The translations under genes were made by a program, and so were the position numbers. Below the pieces are notes generated by a model. The model was not told the origin of the DNA. It searched no databases and worked only from the letters and a program-made list of their open reading frames with translations. Positions 1-7,661 of a DNA stretch of 13,774 bases are shown in pieces. Within the stretch, counting starts at the first letter, position 1. The number at the start of each line of letters is the position of its first letter. Source of the stretch: CAMYLR01 sp039590215 (GTDB lineage: Bacteria; Gemmatimonadota; Gemmatimonadetes; JACCXV01; JAHWKZ01); contig JBDHFX010000037.1 of assembly GCA_039590215.1 (NCBI GenBank), forward strand, positions 1 to 13,774, read 5' to 3'.

Positions 1-96
1 GCGATGTACTACGACGACAAGATCTTCTCGGCCGATTTCAACTCCGGCCTATGGATTCACAAGTGGGTTCCGACCGGAGATCGGCCGATTTCATAG
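1..96 (+). CDS. LVIVD-type beta-propeller protein, C-terminal fragment
   Basis: The window opens inside this gene. Reading from base 1, 31 codons run to a TAG at 94-96. The visible end contains DDKIFSADFNSGLWIHKWVP. It lines up with the last blade of the complete propeller protein downstream, which ends HKGKIFISDMSSGLWVLEL; both share the pattern K-I-F-x-(S/A)-D-x-x-S-G-L-W. I infer the same LVIVD-repeat family, a secreted beta-propeller of unknown ligand. The final strand differs (IHKWV against VLELT), so this is a relative and not a recent copy. The LOG-family gene starts 20 nt after the stop on the same strand, so the two may be cotranscribed. The rest of the gene lies outside the window, and domain content before the last blade is unknown. 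Confidence 0.72.
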   Translation, partial: AMYYDDKIFSADFNSGLWIHKWVPTGDRPIS

Positions 97-116
97 CGCC
101 GAGGCGCGCTGGATCG

Positions 117-692
117 ATGAAGCGAATAAGCGTTTTCTGTGGCTCGAGCTACGGCCGCCGCGACTCATACCGAGCGGCGGCCGAAGCGATGGGGCGGTTG
201 ATCGCCAAGCGCGGCCTGAGCCTAGTGTACGGTGGTGGGGACGTTGGGCTGATGGGGACTTTAGCGGACGCCGCGCTCGACGCCGGTGGCGAGGTGGTGG
301 GCGTGATCCCGGAGGCGCTGGCCGAATTGGAGCTGGCCCACGCCGGGCTGACTGATCTTCGCATCGTCGACACGATGCATGCCCGCAAGGCACACATCAT
401 CGAGATCTCCGACGCTTTTGTGGCCTTGCCGGGCGGCCTCGGAACGCTCGAGGAACTGGCCGAGGTGTGGACGTTGGCTCAGCTCGGGTATCACGGGAAA
501 CCGTGTGCGATCCTCAACGTCGATGGGTACTACGATCCGCTGGTGGCGTTCCTCGATCACGCAGTGGATCACCGCTTCCTTGGTGCCGAGCACCGCACAA
601 TGGTCATCATCGAGACCGAGCCTCGAACTTTGCTTGACAGAATGGAGCGCTACCAGCCACCCATGGCACCAAAGTGGGTTGATCGCCGTTAG
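117..692 (+). CDS. LOG-family protein (TIGR00730 Rossmann fold), probable nucleoside 5'-monophosphate phosphoribohydrolase
   Basis: Predicted cytoplasmic protein of 191 aa, normal for the bacterial LOG family. Such proteins hydrolyse the N-glycosidic bond of AMP or cytokinin nucleotides; many are misannotated as lysine decarboxylases. The signature PGGLGTLEE (residues 105-113), with R90-K91 ahead of it, supplies the family's catalytic and phosphate-binding residues. The N-terminal Rossmann strand MKRISVFCGSS and the loop YGGGDVGLMG (38-47) complete the nucleotide pocket. I chose the ATG at 117 because the family begins with this strand. An ATG at 51 would add 22 residues that overlap the end of the preceding gene and look non-family. 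A GAGG at 104-107 is a weak ribosome-binding site. The gene converges on the tRNA gene with 1 nt between its stop and the tRNA CCA end. Family certain, substrate unknown. Confidence 0.93.
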   Translation: MKRISVFCGSSYGRRDSYRAAAEAMGRLIAKRGLSLVYGGGDVGLMGTLADAALDAGGEVVGVIPEALAELELAHAGLTDLRIVDTMHARKAHIIEISDAFVALPGGLGTLEELAEVWTLAQLGYHGKPCAILNVDGYYDPLVAFLDHAVDHRFLGAEHRTMVIIETEPRTLLDRMERYQPPMAPKWVDRR

Positions 693-693
693 T

Positions 694-769
694 TGGCTGG
701 GGAGGCAGGATTCGAACCTGCAACCACCGCGTTAACAGCGCGGCGCTCTGCCAGTTGAGCTACTCCCCA
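694..769 (-). tRNA. tRNA-Asn (anticodon GUU)
   Basis: Read on the minus strand from 769 down, this folds as a full cloverleaf. The acceptor stem TGGGGAG/CTCCCCA is followed by T8-A9, a GCTC/GAGC D stem, an anticodon stem CCGCG/CGCGG with loop CTGTTAA (anticodon GTT, Asn), and a GCAGG/CCTGC T stem with loop TTCGAAT. The discriminator base is G at 697. A genome-encoded CCA follows at 696-694, giving 76 nt with CCA and 73 without. All stems are perfectly paired, so the gene looks functional. The terminator of the convergent LOG gene, if any, would have to lie inside the tRNA. Confidence 0.97.
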
Positions 770-881
770 GCGAGAGCTTGAGCGCTAGCGTCACCGTGTT
801 CGTCGTTATCGCTACACACGCATAGGTTATGCCCGCATTCACCATCCCTGCCATCGAGACCACGACTTGCGGAGGCTCTGA

Positions 882-2858
882 ATGATGCGCTCGTTGATCG
901 CCGTTTTACCAATTCTGACACTCGTTTCGCCATCGATTGCCCAGGAAGTAGCTCGGATCGATGTCCAACCGACAACCGTCTCCGTCGCCTCCGGGGACAC
1001 GGTCTCGTTCTCGATCACCGCTTATGACGCCACCGGCAACGTCATCCCAGATGCGACTGTCCAAGGCTTCGTAACCAGCATGGGGCTGGGCCAGATGGTC
1101 GACAATCGCCGATTCGCCAGCGGGCCTCCGAGCCAGGGCCAGCTCGTCTTCCGAGCCGGGAGTCAGGCGATCGCTCGAGTCGACGTCGTCGTGACCCCGG
1201 CAGCGGCAATGTCCGTCGACGTCGGTCCTCTGCCGGCCGCGGTAGCCGCCGGCGGTGTGGTCCCGTTGTCCGCAACCGCCCGGACCCGTTCCGGTGACGA
1301 CTTGGCAGCCGGCGTCACAGATTTCGTATGGTCGACCAGCGATCCATCGGTAGCGACGATCGACCCGCTCGGCAACCTGGTCACCCACTCGGCGGGGCAG
1401 GTGACGGTGAGCGCCAGTCATCGCTCCGCCTTCGCCGCACTGGAGACCGAGGAAACAGCGAGAGCGGGAGCCCAGGGAAGCCTGACGATCGAGGTGACCC
1501 CTGCACCATCGGGCGCACTCGCGATCAGCGGACCCGAGCAGCTTCGGACCGGTGAGGTGGGACGTCTGACTGTTGGCGGAGAAGCGGTCTACCCGCGGTG
1601 GTTCGTGTCACCCGGCGGAGCGTCAATCGACGGTCAGGGGGTATTGGTAGCCGATGAGCCGGGCACGTATCTCGTCGAAGCGGTGCTCGGTGCCAAGACC
1701 GCCCAACACGTGATCACAGTGGAGCCTCGGTCCGTGCGTCGCGATCTTAAGGTCGTGGGCCGCGGCGCGGTCACCGACCGCTTGACCGGGGATCTGCGGG
1801 TTTTCACCGGCACCGATGGACGCGACTACGCGTACCTCGGGACGGCCGAGTCGAACGCGATTCTGGTGTTCGATGTCACTGATCCAGCGAGTCCAGTGCT
1901 GACCGACAGCGTCACGACTGACGCGCGCTACGTGCTCGATGTCAAGGTCAACGAAGATGCGACGATCGGCGTCTTCAGCCGCGAGGGCGCGGCCAATCGC
2001 GCCAATGGAATCGCGACCCTCGATCTCTCGGAGCCGGCGCACCCGACCGTGCTATCGGAGTACACCGAGACAGTACCAGGCGGCGTCCATAACACGTTCT
2101 TCGATGGCGATCACATCTACGCCACACACGATGGTGATGGCGCGCTCCACATCATCAGTGTCAGCGATCCCTCGAATCCGCGTGAAGTCGCCGAGTGGCA
2201 CACCGACACGCCGGGACGCTATCTGCACGATCTCTACGTCGAAGACGGCATCGCGTATCTCGCTTACTGGCAAGACGGTCTGATCATTCTCGACGTCGGT
2301 GGCGCGGGCAAAGGTGGGAGCCCCGACAACCCGGTGTTCGTCGGGCAACTCAAGTACGACGCCCCGGCCATCTACGGACCCGGCGGTGGCGGACCGCGGG
2401 GCACGCATAGCGTCTACGTAGAAGGGAATCGCGCCTACGTCGGAGACGAGGTGTTCCCAGCGGTTTTCGATCTGAATCAGCCGGTCGAGCCGCGCGGCTA
2501 TATCCACGTGGTCGACATTTCCGATCTGGGAAACCCGCGTGAGATATCGCGTTACGAAGTGCCCGAGTCGGGTGCTCACAACCACTGGGTCGAGGAAGGA
2601 CAGTTGTACAGCGCATACTACCAGGGTGGCGTACGAGTAGTCGACGTGACTGGTGATACGCGCGGCAACCTCTACGACCAGGGTCGTGAGGTCGCGCTGT
2701 TCGTCACCGATGCTGCCAGCGACGCTTACCAGAAGAATCGAGCGTTCGCGTTCGGGGCCCAACTCCACAAAGGGAAGATCTTCATCTCCGACATGTCGAG
2801 CGGGTTGTGGGTGCTTGAGTTGACCGGAGAACCGAGGGCCCAGTACCCGGCCGAGTAG
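882..2858 (+). CDS. Exported multidomain protein: Ig-like (BIG2-type) domains followed by an LVIVD-repeat beta-propeller
   Basis: Protein of 658 aa. A signal peptide covers residues 1-20, with a hydrophobic core and likely cleavage after SIA before Q21. Two or three bacterial Ig-like modules follow at about 24-104, 109-206 and 210-282; the second shows the BIG2 pattern WSTSDPSVATID (150-161). From about 290 to 648 there are repeated LVIVD-type blades, each ending in strands such as AILVFDVTDPASP, LHIISVSDPSNP, GLIILDVGG, IHVVDISDLGNP and VRVVDVTG. Several blades open with a conserved histidine (H403, H449, H509, H566, H629), so the propeller face may bind a metal or ligand; that is inference. 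GGAGG at 871-875 lies 6 nt before the ATG at 882; the next codon is also ATG. The biological ligand is unknown. Likely periplasmic or surface-exposed. It converges with the TonB-family gene, leaving 9 nt between stops. Confidence 0.9.
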   Translation: MMRSLIAVLPILTLVSPSIAQEVARIDVQPTTVSVASGDTVSFSITAYDATGNVIPDATVQGFVTSMGLGQMVDNRRFASGPPSQGQLVFRAGSQAIARVDVVVTPAAAMSVDVGPLPAAVAAGGVVPLSATARTRSGDDLAAGVTDFVWSTSDPSVATIDPLGNLVTHSAGQVTVSASHRSAFAALETEETARAGAQGSLTIEVTPAPSGALAISGPEQLRTGEVGRLTVGGEAVYPRWFVSPGGASIDGQGVLVADEPGTYLVEAVLGAKTAQHVITVEPRSVRRDLKVVGRGAVTDRLTGDLRVFTGTDGRDYAYLGTAESNAILVFDVTDPASPVLTDSVTTDARYVLDVKVNEDATIGVFSREGAANRANGIATLDLSEPAHPTVLSEYTETVPGGVHNTFFDGDHIYATHDGDGALHIISVSDPSNPREVAEWHTDTPGRYLHDLYVEDGIAYLAYWQDGLIILDVGGAGKGGSPDNPVFVGQLKYDAPAIYGPGGGGPRGTHSVYVEGNRAYVGDEVFPAVFDLNQPVEPRGYIHVVDISDLGNPREISRYEVPESGAHNHWVEEGQLYSAYYQGGVRVVDVTGDTRGNLYDQGREVALFVTDAASDAYQKNRAFAFGAQLHKGKIFISDMSSGLWVLELTGEPRAQYPAE

Positions 2859-2865
2859 GTCGCAG

Positions 2866-2886
2866 CGTTACCTTTTGGCGGTAACG
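2866..2886. terminator. Inverted repeat between convergent genes, possible shared terminator
   Basis: CGTTACC (2866-2872) and GGTAACG (2880-2886) form a perfect 7-bp stem around a 7-nt loop TTTTGGC. The hairpin overlaps the last codons of the TonB-family gene and starts 8 nt after the stop of the propeller gene. The position suits a bidirectional terminator, but there is no strong T-tract on either side. Confidence 0.3.
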
Positions 2887-3572
2887 TTGATTGGTTGCGC
2901 GATCCAGACCGTAACCGGTTGGTCTCGATTGTAAGCGACCGTCCAAGACGTGGTCATCGCCCACCTTTGCACGGCTTCATCACACGGTGGATGGCCGCTC
3001 GAATCGAGAATCATGGTGTTGGTCACCGTTCCCACCGTGTTGATGCGAAGCCCGACCTTGAGCTGGCACGAGATGCCCGCCTTCTTGGCCAAGGGTGGGT
3101 AGAACCTCAGCAACTCTTCGGGAGAACACCCCGTCACACACTTCGGCTTCACCGTATAGGGCGTAAAGACAAAACTCGTTTCTGACACCTTCGGCTCGAT
3201 CGGCGCAGGAGCCGTATGAATGACCGGTGCGTCCTCGACGATCTCGGTTTCGGCGATCGTTATCTCCTCTTCGATGAACTCCGTCGCGATCACCGGGGTG
3301 GCCGGGCGGGCGAGTTCTTCCGGCGGTGGTGGGATCTTGGTTTCGGGCGGTATGTCGATGACGGCCATCTCGTCACCGGCGGACGCGAACCCCCGGTTCA
3401 TCGACGGCACGACGACGAAAAAGATGATCAAGCCATGGATAATCGCCGCCAAAGCCACGAACCCGGTGAAGTAGTGCCGGTACACGTCACCGAGTGCTTG
3501 GCCTCGCATCGATCCGGCCGTCAACGTGGCTACGTGTTGCACGCTGCCTCCTCGACTCGTCTCCATAATCAC
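2868..3572 (-). CDS. Energy transducer TonB-family protein
   Basis: Protein of up to 234 aa with TonB architecture. A single membrane segment spans about residues 37-55 (FTGFVALAAIIHGLIIFFVV). It is followed by a Pro-rich linker (PPETKIPPPPEELARP, 75-90) and an acidic stretch, then a C-terminal TonB domain of about 158-232 with L-x-V-G-L-R-I-N-T-V-G-T-V and LDSSGHPPCDEAVQRW. TonB proteins link the ExbB-ExbD motor of the inner membrane to outer-membrane transporters. No exbB, exbD or receptor gene is nearby, so the partner is unknown. Four cysteines (C145, C149, C169, C197) fall in the periplasmic part, unusual for TonB. The start is unsettled: GTG at 3572, ATG at 3566 (residue 3) and ATG for residue 22 are all possible and none has a clear ribosome-binding site. 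Family confident; exact start low confidence. Confidence 0.85.
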   Translation of the reverse strand: MIMETSRGGSVQHVATLTAGSMRGQALGDVYRHYFTGFVALAAIIHGLIIFFVVVPSMNRGFASAGDEMAVIDIPPETKIPPPPEELARPATPVIATEFIEEEITIAETEIVEDAPVIHTAPAPIEPKVSETSFVFTPYTVKPKCVTGCSPEELLRFYPPLAKKAGISCQLKVGLRINTVGTVTNTMILDSSGHPPCDEAVQRWAMTTSWTVAYNRDQPVTVWIAQPINVTAKR

Positions 3573-3643
3573 AATAAACCGGCTGCGTGAGCAGGTCAGT
3601 CGGGGAAACCTGTGCGATCATGTCAGCACTTGGAGGACGATTC

Positions 3644-3662
3644 TGTAGGATAACCGCCTACA
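3644..3662. repeat. Short inverted repeat upstream of the TonB-family gene
   Basis: TGTAGG (3644-3649) and CCTACA (3657-3662) are perfect 6-nt arms around a 7-nt spacer. They lie in the 120-nt gap between the end of the SDR gene (3693) and the start of the TonB-family gene (3572). It could end the SDR transcript or act as an operator for the next gene. Nothing in the sequence decides between these. Confidence 0.25.
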
Positions 3663-3692
3663 AGGAGAGAGCGCGGGGCGGAGCGGAAAAAG

Positions 3693-4469
3693 CTAGAACC
3701 CGTACTGCATAAAGCCGCCATCGACGGCGAGACATTGGCCGGTGATGTACGACGACGACGTCATCGCCAGGAACGCAACGGCGGCGGCCACCTCCTCGGG
3801 CTGGCCAACCCGGCCGAGCGGCGTCCGTTGTAACACCTCCTCGAGATAATCGGGATCCCGGAGCACACTCTGCGCCAGCGGGGTGTCGATATACCACGGC
3901 GCGATGCAGTTGACGCGAATACCGTCAGCCGCCCACTCGCAGGCCAGATTTCGCGTTAGCTGGATCATCGCGGCTTTGCTCATCGCGTAAGGTGCACCGG
4001 TTCGCATGTGCGTCATGCCCGCAACCGACGCGATGTTGACCACCGCCGGATCGGTACCGACACGCAGCAACGGATGACACAACCGGCTGAGCTCGAAACA
4101 GCTGGTCAGGTTGGCGTCGATCAGCGCCCGATACTCATCAAGATCGTAGCTCAACGCAGGCTTCCGGATGTTGGTCCCGACGTTGTTGACGAGGATGTCG
4201 AGCCCGCCCCAATGATCGCTCACCCACGCGGGCAATCGATCGAGGGTTTCCGGCTGGCTCAGATCGTGAGGCAACCCAAACACCTCGCCGTTTGTCGTTC
4301 GCTGTGATAGCTCACCGACTCGCTGCTGCAGCCGCTCGTCGTTTCTGGCAACCAAGGCGACGTGCGCGCCCAGTTCGATGAACTCGCGGGCGATCGCCAA
4401 GCCGATGCCCATCGACCCGCCGGTGATCAACGCCCGCCGACCGTCCATGGACCAGCGCGAAGCCGTCAC
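3693..4469 (-). CDS. SDR-family oxidoreductase, tropinone-reductase-like
   Basis: Classical short-chain dehydrogenase/reductase of 258 aa, cytoplasmic. The cofactor motif TGGSMGIG is at residues 16-23; R42 after the second strand suggests an NADP(H) preference (inference). The structural motif NNVG is at 95-98, and the catalytic tetrad is N120, S148, Y161 and K165 (YAMSK). The stretches NNVGTNIRKP and TGAPYAMSKAAMIQLTRNLA resemble plant-type tropinone reductases and their bacterial homologues; the true substrate is unknown. The C-terminal VDGGF is typical. The start is a GTG at 4469, 12 nt after the nhaA stop, so the two genes are probably cotranscribed; a possible later ATG at 4448 would remove seven residues. 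No convincing ribosome-binding site is visible, so translation may be coupled to nhaA. Confidence 0.93.
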   Translation of the reverse strand: MTASRWSMDGRRALITGGSMGIGLAIAREFIELGAHVALVARNDERLQQRVGELSQRTTNGEVFGLPHDLSQPETLDRLPAWVSDHWGGLDILVNNVGTNIRKPALSYDLDEYRALIDANLTSCFELSRLCHPLLRVGTDPAVVNIASVAGMTHMRTGAPYAMSKAAMIQLTRNLACEWAADGIRVNCIAPWYIDTPLAQSVLRDPDYLEEVLQRTPLGRVGQPEEVAAAVAFLAMTSSSYITGQCLAVDGGFMQYGF

Positions 4470-4481
4470 TTTGGTGCCAAC

Positions 4482-5810
4482 TCAGGCTGACTTCGCAAAC
4501 GAGCGCCGCAGGATGGCGTAACCCACGACCCCTGAAGCGACCGAGGCCACCAGGATCGCCAGCTTAGCGGTTATCAGGAGCTCGCTTTCACCGAAGGCGA
4601 GAGTCCCTACGAACAGCGACATCGTAAACCCGATACCACCCAGCCACGCTGCCCCGTAGAGCTGTCCCCAGTTCAGGTCTTCCGGCATCGCTGCCAACCC
4701 AAACCGGACGCTGAGCCAAGCGAAGAACGTGATTCCGAGCTGTTTACCGAGAACGAGACCCAAGATCACACCCAAAGCCACCGGGCTTCCGAGAAGGGTC
4801 AACAGGCTCCCTTCTATGGTCACACCGGCGTTCGCCAGAGCAAATAGCGGAAGGACGCCGAAAACGACCCAGCCGTGGTGTGCGTGCTCCAACCGCTGAA
4901 GGGGAGTTTCGACATGCTCGCATGCCTCTTCGAGAGCACGCAACGCGTCCTGTTGACCGGTATTCACCAACAGCGCCGATTGGAACGCTGACGCTTCCTC
5001 AAAGTCGTGTAGGAGTCCCTTGGTCCGATCGAGAAACTGCCGGCTGTCGATCGCTCGACGAACCGGGATCGTCATCGCCACTAACACGCCAGCAACGGTC
5101 GCGTGCACGCCAGACTGCAGAAATGCGAACCACACGACCAATCCGAGCAGCGCGTATACCACCGAGTGCCTGACATGGACCCGGTTGGCGAGCACACACA
5201 GGAGTAGAAAAACTCCGGCGATCCCCAACCAGGTCCAGATCACGCCGTGCGCGTAGAAGATCGCGATTACCAGGATCGCTCCGAGGTCGTCGACGATCGC
5301 CAACGCGGTCAAGAACACTTTGAGCGAGGTCGGCACGCGACTTCCGAGCACCGTTAGCGCAGCCAGCGCAAACGCGATGTCGGTCGCCATCGGGATTCCC
5401 CAGCCGCGGACCCCCTCGCCACCAAAGTTAAACGCCGCATAGATCGCGGCCGGGACCAGCATGCCCCCGATCGCCGCCGCGATCGGCAACGCCGCTTTGC
5501 GAGGTTCGGCTAATTCGCCGGCCAGGATCTCGCGTTTGATCTCGAGACCGACGACGAAGAAGAACACCGCCATGAGGGCGTCGTTGATCCAGTGAAGGAG
5601 CGACTCCTCGAGAACGTACTGCCCGAACTCAATCTTGATCGGTGTATGCCACAGCGCGAAGTAGGTCTCGCGGAACGGAGAGTTGGCCCATGCGAAAGCT
5701 AGGACCGTGCAGAACAACAAGACGACGCCGCCGGCCGCCTCGAGGTGAACGAACTCGCGGAAGGAAGCTCTTACTCCGGTTTCGTTCGTCTCACGGGGGG
5801 CGGTGGTCAT
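4482..5810 (-). CDS. nhaA: Na+/H+ antiporter NhaA
   Basis: Inner-membrane antiporter of 442 aa that exchanges internal Na+ for external protons, giving salt and alkaline-pH tolerance. Landmarks are WINDALMAVFFFVVGLEIKRE (74-93), ATDIAFALAAL with D144 (142-152), and LAIVDDLGAI with D174-D175 (170-179); these three aspartates correspond to D133, D163 and D164 of the E. coli protein. GLVLGKQLGI (351-360) carries the lysine equivalent to K300. It is about 50 residues longer than the E. coli protein because of a hydrophilic loop at about 251-310, ending in PLQRLEHAHHGWV; this loop is common in long NhaA homologues. ATG start with only a weak GCGGG just upstream. About 100 nt separate it from the preceding NmrA-like gene, so it may have its own promoter, though none is clear. 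Confidence 0.96.
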   Translation of the reverse strand: MTTAPRETNETGVRASFREFVHLEAAGGVVLLFCTVLAFAWANSPFRETYFALWHTPIKIEFGQYVLEESLLHWINDALMAVFFFVVGLEIKREILAGELAEPRKAALPIAAAIGGMLVPAAIYAAFNFGGEGVRGWGIPMATDIAFALAALTVLGSRVPTSLKVFLTALAIVDDLGAILVIAIFYAHGVIWTWLGIAGVFLLLCVLANRVHVRHSVVYALLGLVVWFAFLQSGVHATVAGVLVAMTIPVRRAIDSRQFLDRTKGLLHDFEEASAFQSALLVNTGQQDALRALEEACEHVETPLQRLEHAHHGWVVFGVLPLFALANAGVTIEGSLLTLLGSPVALGVILGLVLGKQLGITFFAWLSVRFGLAAMPEDLNWGQLYGAAWLGGIGFTMSLFVGTLAFGESELLITAKLAILVASVASGVVGYAILRRSFAKSA

Positions 5811-5914
5811 CCCGCGAACCTAGTCGGCGACTTCTTCGATGTCTGCCTCCCAGGTGATCGCCACTGAGTCCGCAAGCGTCGCCGCCGACAAAGCCAGGAT
5901 AATGACCTTTGTCA

Positions 5915-6865
5915 TCAACCGATTGGGATCCGGTCTGCGTTGGCCGCGAGCCAGGCGTCAAAATCCTGAAGCTCGGGGTTTAGTTCACGCGTCAGCGACA
6001 AATCACGCGCACCGACGAAATCGGCGTTGAAGTCGCGCTTGAACTGGAACATGTTGCCAATGTCGTCGGCGCCGTCGAAATCAAAGGAGCGATAGACTTC
6101 GGGCGGAACAGAATTGTAGACCACGTTCTTGTCGAGGGTGCGGCTCATCTTGGCCGCAATCTCATGACCGGTCAAATGCTCGCCGGCAATCCCGATCGTC
6201 TTGCCGATCATCTCGTCACCGCGTTTGAAGATCCCGTACGCGCACTTACCGATGTCTTCGACAGCGATCCCCGGCAGCTTGGCGTCGTCCATTGGGAACG
6301 TGATCGCCAGCGCACCATCCGGGCCGGTGGTCGGTCCCATCCCGAAGTGGATGAAGTTGTCCCAGTAGAAGCTGGTCAGCAGGTTTGTCGTCGGCACTCC
6401 AGCCTCCTGGAATACCTGGTCCGCTTCCCCTTTAGCATCGAAGTGCGGAACCTTGTACTTCTCCATCAGGGTCGGCATGCGGTCGTCGTCGAGCGCCACC
6501 CAGTTGCGCGTGTCCTCAAGCGTCGACCATATGACGTGCTTCACGCCGGCTTGTTTTGCCGCCTGGGCGAGGTTCGTCGCCTGTTGCAGCTCCTTCTCGG
6601 GCGAGAAGTGCTCCCAAAAGTTCGTCACGCAGTAGGCACCGTAGGCGCCGTCGAAAGCGCGCGTCAGGCTGCTGACATCGTCGAGATCGGCCTGCACGAC
6701 CTCAGCACCGGCGCTGGCGAGCGACCGCGCCTTTTCCGACGACGCGTCACGGGTGATCGCGCGGGCGGCGAACGATCCGCCTTTGTCGTTGAGGATGGCG
6801 CGGACAAGCCCGCCTCCCTGGGCGCCAGTGGCACCAATCACGGCAATGATCTTCATATCAGTCAT
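5915..6865 (-). CDS. NmrA-like family NAD(P)-binding protein
   Basis: Atypical SDR of 316 aa in the NmrA/HSCARG group. These proteins bind NADP(H) through a Rossmann fold but usually lack the SDR catalytic tyrosine; fungal NmrA and human NMRAL1 act as redox-state sensors. The N-terminal IIAVIGATGAQGGGL (6-20) is the dinucleotide loop. NFWEHFSPEKELQQATN and HVIWSTLEDTRNW are family-typical, as is the late HLTGHEIAAKMS stretch. I chose the ATG at 6865, since the frame's extension to 6976 adds an Arg-rich, non-family leader overlapping the previous gene. GAGGAG lies about 11 nt before this ATG. An ATG three codons later is also possible. It sits 43 nt after the CinA-type gene. Family confident; sensing role inferred from homologues. 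Confidence 0.92.
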   Translation of the reverse strand: MTDMKIIAVIGATGAQGGGLVRAILNDKGGSFAARAITRDASSEKARSLASAGAEVVQADLDDVSSLTRAFDGAYGAYCVTNFWEHFSPEKELQQATNLAQAAKQAGVKHVIWSTLEDTRNWVALDDDRMPTLMEKYKVPHFDAKGEADQVFQEAGVPTTNLLTSFYWDNFIHFGMGPTTGPDGALAITFPMDDAKLPGIAVEDIGKCAYGIFKRGDEMIGKTIGIAGEHLTGHEIAAKMSRTLDKNVVYNSVPPEVYRSFDFDGADDIGNMFQFKRDFNADFVGARDLSLTRELNPELQDFDAWLAANADRIPIG

Positions 6866-6908
6866 TTGCTCGTTTGTCTCCTCTAGAGTGGAATGGGTTA
6901 CATACGTG

Positions 6909-7661
6909 TTATGCGCGTGGTGGCAAGTCGAGATCCAGCTTCTCCTCGATCGCCTTCGCAGTAGCGGACAGCGCATTCAGCTCACGCGCCCTCAATACCA
7001 GCTTGCAGCGGTAACGCCCGTCGACGAAAACCGGGTAGGAGCCAATTCCGACGCTTGGGTGGGCACGCTGTATCGTCGCCAGTGCCTCCGAGAAGTCACC
7101 CTCCTTGCCCCGGACCCAGAGCGTCTCCTTGTAGAATCGCGACGACAGCAGCTCGTCCGCAGCGATCTCGAAAATATCCTGTAAAAGAACCGGGACGCCC
7201 GGGAACGCGAACACATTCCCGACCCGGAACGCGTAGGCCAATCGCTGCCGACCGCGCAAGATCTTGGCCCCATGTGGCAGGTCGGCCATGGCTGCCTCGG
7301 CCGCGGTCAACTGATCGCCGTAGTCGGCCGCCAGCAACTCCCGCGCACCAGCGTGCGGTTCCAGTTCAAGTTCCAACGCCTGAGCCACCGCTTGCCGCGT
7401 CACGTCGTCGTGGGTCGGCCCCATTCCACCGGTGATGAGCACGTAATCGTGTGCCTCGGCCAAGCGGTGAATCTCTCGGGCTAGCGAATCGAGTTGGTCG
7501 CCGAGCACCACCACTCGATCAACCAGGATACCCAGCTCCCACATCCTGCGGGTAAGAAACGGCGTGTTCTGGTCCTGAACGTCTCCCGACAGGATTTCGT
7601 CACCGACGATCAGGAGCGCCGCTGAACGCGGGCTCCCCGGAGGCGTTAGTTCTCCTTCCAC
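6909..7661 (-). CDS. CinA-type MoaB/Mog (molybdopterin-binding) domain protein
   Basis: Protein of 250 aa equivalent to the N-terminal domain of CinA, a MoaB/Mog-like fold. Full-length CinA of about 400 aa also carries a nicotinamide-nucleotide amidase domain; that part is absent, as in many short family members. LLIVGDEILSGDVQDQNTPFL (16-36) and LITGGMGPTHDDVTRQAV (75-92) are the signature segments; homologues have been linked to ADP-ribose or FAD pyrophosphatase activity, so a nucleotide-cleaving role is possible but not shown. The GTG start at 7661 overlaps the end of the reductase gene by 16 nt, which suggests translational coupling; the GAGAA ahead of it is a poor ribosome-binding site. 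A later non-ATG start cannot be excluded because the conserved domain begins only near residue 14. Confidence 0.9.
   Translation of the reverse strand: MEGELTPPGSPRSAALLIVGDEILSGDVQDQNTPFLTRRMWELGILVDRVVVLGDQLDSLAREIHRLAEAHDYVLITGGMGPTHDDVTRQAVAQALELELEPHAGARELLAADYGDQLTAAEAAMADLPHGAKILRGRQRLAYAFRVGNVFAFPGVPVLLQDIFEIAADELLSSRFYKETLWVRGKEGDFSEALATIQRAHPSVGIGSYPVFVDGRYRCKLVLRARELNALSATAKAIEEKLDLDLPPRA

Noticed and set aside
665..676. 12-mer GGCACCAAAGTG shared with the minus strand at 4467-4478
   Set aside because: Only two copies, one inside coding sequence and one at a gene junction, with no extended similarity; probably chance.
820..832. Inverted repeat GCATA-GGT-TATGC between the tRNA and the propeller gene
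   Set aside because: Arms of 5 nt are too short to call an operator, and no clear -35/-10 pair could be placed around it.
2052..2768. 238-codon minus-strand open frame inside the propeller gene
   Set aside because: It is antisense to repeated LVIVD blades with clear periodicity; long mirror frames are common in GC-rich genes.
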